DNA of 7,619 bases from Proteobacteria bacterium UBA2996 (lineage in GTDB: Bacteria; Pseudomonadota; Gammaproteobacteria; Arenicellales; UBA868): positions 1-7,619 of the forward strand of contig DDZY01000177.1 in the NCBI GenBank assembly GCA_002346525.1, given 5' to 3'. A model generated the notes under the pieces. That model did no database searches. It saw only the letters and a program-made list of their open reading frames with translations, and was not told the origin of the DNA. Numbering within the stretch: position 1 is the stretch's first letter; each line of letters opens with the position of its first letter. Positions 5,408 through 7,619 of the stretch are shown here, piece by piece. The translations under genes were made by a program, and so were the position numbers.

Positions 5408-6787
5408 ATGAACAAACCCATCAGCGAAAACCAGAAAAAAGACATCGCCCACGCACTGCACCCCTATACCAACCTTGCCGCTCATGAGGAACAAGGACCG
5501 CTTGTCATCTCGCGCGGCGAGGGCGTCTATGTCTGGGATGATCGGGACAATCGTTATCTGGAAGGGCTGGGTGGGCTTTGGTGTGTCTCGCTGGGTTTTT
5601 CAGAACCTCGGCTGGCCAAGGCGGCGGCTGATCAGTTTGCAGCGTTACCCTACTCCCATACTTTCGCCCATCGCTCGACAGAGCCCGTGATCGCGCTCTC
5701 GGAAAAGCTGATGGAAGTAGCCCCAAAGCCGATGACCAAGGCTTTTTTTCTGAGCTCAGGCTCAGAAGCCATCGACGCGATGATCCGCTTTACCTGGTAT
5801 TACAACAACGGACGCGGCTTGCCCAAAAAGAAAAAAATCATCTCCCGAAAGCGCGGCTACCACGGCGTCACCGTGGCCGGAGGTAGCCTGACCGCGATTC
5901 CCCTGATGCAAAACGATTTTGATCTGCCGCTTGAGCGGATGATTCATACCGACACGGCCGGGTATTACCGGTACAGCGAGGCCGGAGAAACCGAAGAGGC
6001 ATTTGCCACGCGGCTTGCCGACAATCTGGAGCAACTGATTCTCAGGGAAGATCCCGACACCGTCGCCGCGTTCGTGGCGGAGCCCGTTATGGGTGCTGGA
6101 GGGGTAATGGTTCCCCCAGAGACCTATTTCGAAAAAATCCAGGCCGTACTGGAAAAATACGATGTATTGATGGTGGCGGACGAGGTCATCTGCGGTTTCG
6201 GGCGCACCGGCAACATGTGGGGCTCCGAGACTTACGGTATCAAGCCCGATATGGTGACCTGTGCAAAGCAGTTGTCTTCAGGCTATCTGCCGATCTCGGC
6301 GCTCATGATCTCGGACAAGATCTATGACGTTTTGAAGTTACAAAGCAAAAAGCACGGCGCACTCGGCATGGGGTACACCTATGGCGGGCACCCGGTCTCT
6401 TGTGCCGTAGCGTTGGAGACGCTCAAGATTTACGAAGAGCGCAATATCCTCGACCATGTCCGTAGCGTCGCGCCCCATTTTCAGGCACGCCTTGCCGAAT
6501 TTGGGACGAGCCCGATAGTCGGTGAGGCGCGCGGAGTCGGACTGATCGGTGCATTGGAAATCGTGATGGATAAATCAACCCGTCATCAGTACCCGCCCGA
6601 AGTCAAAGCCGGAGCCCAGATCGCTGCCGCCGCATTGGCGAAGGGTCTGATTGTCCGCGCCCTGCCTGGTGACGTGATCGGCATTTGCCCGCCGCTCATC
6701 ATCACAAAAGAACAGATTGACGAACTGTTCGACGCACTGGCGAGCGCCATCGACGATACCGCCAATATACTGAAACAGGCGGCCTAA
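5408..6787 (+). CDS. class III PLP-dependent omega-aminotransferase (amine/beta-alanine--pyruvate type)
   Basis: Cytoplasmic pyridoxal-phosphate transaminase, 459 residues, of the omega-amino acid/amine--pyruvate group. In order: GLGGLWCVSLGF (53-64, active-site entrance with Trp58), SSGSEA (116-121, phosphate-binding loop), YHG (151-153, Tyr that stacks on PLP), EPVMGAGG (225-232), ADEVICGFGRTG (257-268, Asp258 pairing with the PLP ring nitrogen), and AKQLSSGY (286-293) with Schiff-base Lys287. Arg417, in the C-terminal block RALPGD...CPPL, matches the mobile carboxylate-binding arginine of omega-transaminases. The usual AKG after the lysine motif is AKQ here, and a Lys-rich run KKKK lies at 140-143. 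Substrate is uncertain: beta-alanine, 3-aminoisobutyrate, taurine or putrescine-like amines with pyruvate are all possible. It resembles Ruegeria-type broad-specificity enzymes more than Pseudomonas BauA. The ATG has only a weak GAG upstream. A small exported-protein gene follows after 13 bases, probably on the same transcript. Confidence 0.93.
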   Translation: MNKPISENQKKDIAHALHPYTNLAAHEEQGPLVISRGEGVYVWDDRDNRYLEGLGGLWCVSLGFSEPRLAKAAADQFAALPYSHTFAHRSTEPVIALSEKLMEVAPKPMTKAFFLSSGSEAIDAMIRFTWYYNNGRGLPKKKKIISRKRGYHGVTVAGGSLTAIPLMQNDFDLPLERMIHTDTAGYYRYSEAGETEEAFATRLADNLEQLILREDPDTVAAFVAEPVMGAGGVMVPPETYFEKIQAVLEKYDVLMVADEVICGFGRTGNMWGSETYGIKPDMVTCAKQLSSGYLPISALMISDKIYDVLKLQSKKHGALGMGYTYGGHPVSCAVALETLKIYEERNILDHVRSVAPHFQARLAEFGTSPIVGEARGVGLIGALEIVMDKSTRHQYPPEVKAGAQIAAAALAKGLIVRALPGDVIGICPPLIITKEQIDELFDALASAIDDTANILKQAA

Positions 6788-6800
6788 ACTGCGCTCCCTC

Positions 6801-7268
6801 GTGAAGCCCATCCCGCTCGGACTCTACCGGGTCGGCTTGGCAGCGCTATGTGCCCTACTTTTGTTGGGCAACATTTCGGCGGACCAGGCCGATCCCTCTA
6901 TTAACGTATGGCTAAGCGCTGAGTTTGAGAACGGCTGGCCGGTAGAAAGCAACTCAAATCGGTTCGGCTGTAACGACAAGATTTATGCCGTTATTGATCT
7001 CCTTGGGCTTGAGGGCGGAGCCCATCGCCTGCAAGCCGACTGGACCGACCCCGGCGGCAAAATCCGGGAGCACATTGATTACCCTTTTAACGGCGCTGGC
7101 GGTACCCGCATTACGATATGGCTAAAGCTGCACCCGCCCAAAGGGTCAGCGTTATTCAGTTTCTTTAATCCTGCTATGGGGATGGATGCCTTCATCGGCC
7201 TTTGGGAACTGGCCATCCGCGTGGACAACGATACCCGTTTCAACACTCAGTTCGAAGTGCTCTGCTGA
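6801..7268 (+). CDS. small exported protein of unknown function, probable beta-sandwich
   Basis: Not recognised. A 155-residue protein with a clear N-terminal signal sequence (basic start, then VGLAALCALLLLG at 11-23, likely cut near Ala27 or Ala30). The mature part alternates short hydrophobic strands and turns (KIYAVIDL, HRLQADWTDPGG, RITIWLKL, GLWELAIRVDND, FNTQFEVLC), which suggests an Ig-like beta-sandwich. It has exactly two cysteines, Cys57 (FGCNDK) and the C-terminal residue Cys155, which could tie the first and last strands by a disulphide. The start is GTG without an evident ribosome-binding site; it is preferred because it gives a complete signal peptide and lies 13 bases after the aminotransferase stop, implying one transcript and possible reinitiation. 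The Cys17 context lacks a proper lipobox, so a lipoprotein is unlikely. Its tail overlaps the convergent gene at 7247-7531 by 22 bases. Confidence 0.75.
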   Translation: MKPIPLGLYRVGLAALCALLLLGNISADQADPSINVWLSAEFENGWPVESNSNRFGCNDKIYAVIDLLGLEGGAHRLQADWTDPGGKIREHIDYPFNGAGGTRITIWLKLHPPKGSALFSFFNPAMGMDAFIGLWELAIRVDNDTRFNTQFEVLC

Positions 7269-7531
7269 CCGCCAACGACCAGGTTTGGAGCGGTCCATGC
7301 TGGAGTCGAAGGGGTCGACTTTTGATCAAGCTGATATAGGTATCCTGCGAGACCCCCAACAGACGTATCCATCTTGAGGTTGCTGGTCAACAGCGGCACC
7401 ATCAACCAGAGTGACGGCTTCTCAGGAGCCACAGACCCCTCGTCCGCATAAATCCAGCCACTCACGGCATAAGCCGCGATAAAAACCACCACTACAACCG
7501 AGCGGTTCCAGATTTGTCGGGCAATCGCCAT
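7247..7531 (-). CDS. small membrane-anchored or secreted protein of unknown function
   Basis: A 94-residue protein with a basic N-terminus and a hydrophobic segment at about 11-28 (SVVVVVFIAAYAVSGWIY). That segment may be a membrane anchor or, less clearly, a signal peptide ending near Ala29-Asp30. The rest is polar, rich in Ser, Thr, Pro and Gly, with no domain I recognise. A good ribosome-binding site, GGGAGGG, ends six bases before the ATG, which is the main reason to accept it as real. Against it: its last seven codons overlap the convergent gene at 6801-7268, and its C-terminal third looks low in complexity. A 13-bp inverted repeat lies just upstream of the ribosome-binding site. Confidence 0.55.
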   Translation of the reverse strand: MAIARQIWNRSVVVVVFIAAYAVSGWIYADEGSVAPEKPSLWLMVPLLTSNLKMDTSVGGLAGYLYQLDQKSTPSTPAWTAPNLVVGGQQSTSN

Positions 7532-7545
7532 CAGCGCCCTCCCAG

Positions 7546-7587
7546 TTAGGTGCCAGGGCCCTCACTCGTGATAACCCTGGCACCTAA
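7546..7587. repeat. perfect 13-bp inverted repeat with 16-base loop
   Basis: TTAGGTGCCAGGG (7546-7558) is exactly mirrored by CCCTGGCACCTAA (7575-7587). Neither side is followed by a T-run, so a standard intrinsic terminator is not supported. The core GGTGCCAGG/CCTGGCACC resembles palindromes often found near REP-associated (Y1) transposases and dispersed extragenic palindromes, from memory of such elements. It could also be an operator or a 5' leader structure for the minus-strand gene at 7247-7531, whose ribosome-binding site begins one to two bases from the left arm. No transposase is seen before the window ends. Confidence 0.6.
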
Positions 7588-7619
7588 TGATCCAAATCAG
7601 TTTACAGGCTCAATTTCTC

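Noticed and set aside
7546..7587. Inverted repeat as a standard intrinsic terminator
   Set aside because: No run of T follows either arm and the 16-base loop is long; kept as an inverted repeat of unknown role.

Overview
The window looks like chromosomal DNA from a gammaproteobacterium, probably marine or environmental. The best lineage clue is a full-length SohB-type inner-membrane peptidase, which is typical of Gammaproteobacteria and matches the E. coli protein along its whole length as I remember it. Gene order is dense, intergenic gaps are short, some starts are GTG, and base composition looks even from end to end. I see no insertion sequence, phage gene, tRNA, rRNA or CRISPR array. No stretch longer than 300 bases lacks a gene.

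Layout: (1) 1-602, minus strand: the N-terminal 200 residues of an M20-family zinc deacetylase/peptidase of the ArgE/DapE type, cut by the left edge. (2) 603-745: divergent promoter region. (3) 746-3256, plus strand: sohB, then nine bases later a gamma-class carbonic anhydrase-like hexapeptide protein, then panC (pantothenate synthetase) behind an 84-base leader that contains a strong stem-loop. (4) 3257-3299: short convergent gap with a weak hairpin. (5) 3300-4817, minus strand: mmsA, a CoA-acylating (methyl)malonate-semialdehyde dehydrogenase. It is preceded by a 10-codon leader ORF and an imperfect duplication of its own ribosome-binding site. (6) 4896-5294, plus strand: a small exported protein of unknown function. 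(7) 5408-6787: a class III omega-aminotransferase, followed 13 bases later by a second small exported protein of unknown function (6801-7268). (8) 7247-7531, minus strand: a small membrane-anchored or secreted protein. (9) 7546-7587: a perfect 13-bp inverted repeat at the right end.

The metabolic genes may share one metabolite, beta-alanine. PanC condenses beta-alanine with pantoate to make pantothenate, the coenzyme A precursor. An omega-aminotransferase can convert beta-alanine and pyruvate to malonate semialdehyde and alanine. MmsA oxidises malonate semialdehyde, or methylmalonate semialdehyde from valine, with CoA to acetyl-CoA or propionyl-CoA. The aminotransferase belongs to a broad-specificity group, so this shared role is an inference. 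The least explained content is two exported proteins, each with two cysteines in the predicted mature part, that flank the aminotransferase, and several leader structures (panC stem-loop, mmsA leader ORF, 5318-5346 dyad, 7546-7587 inverted repeat).
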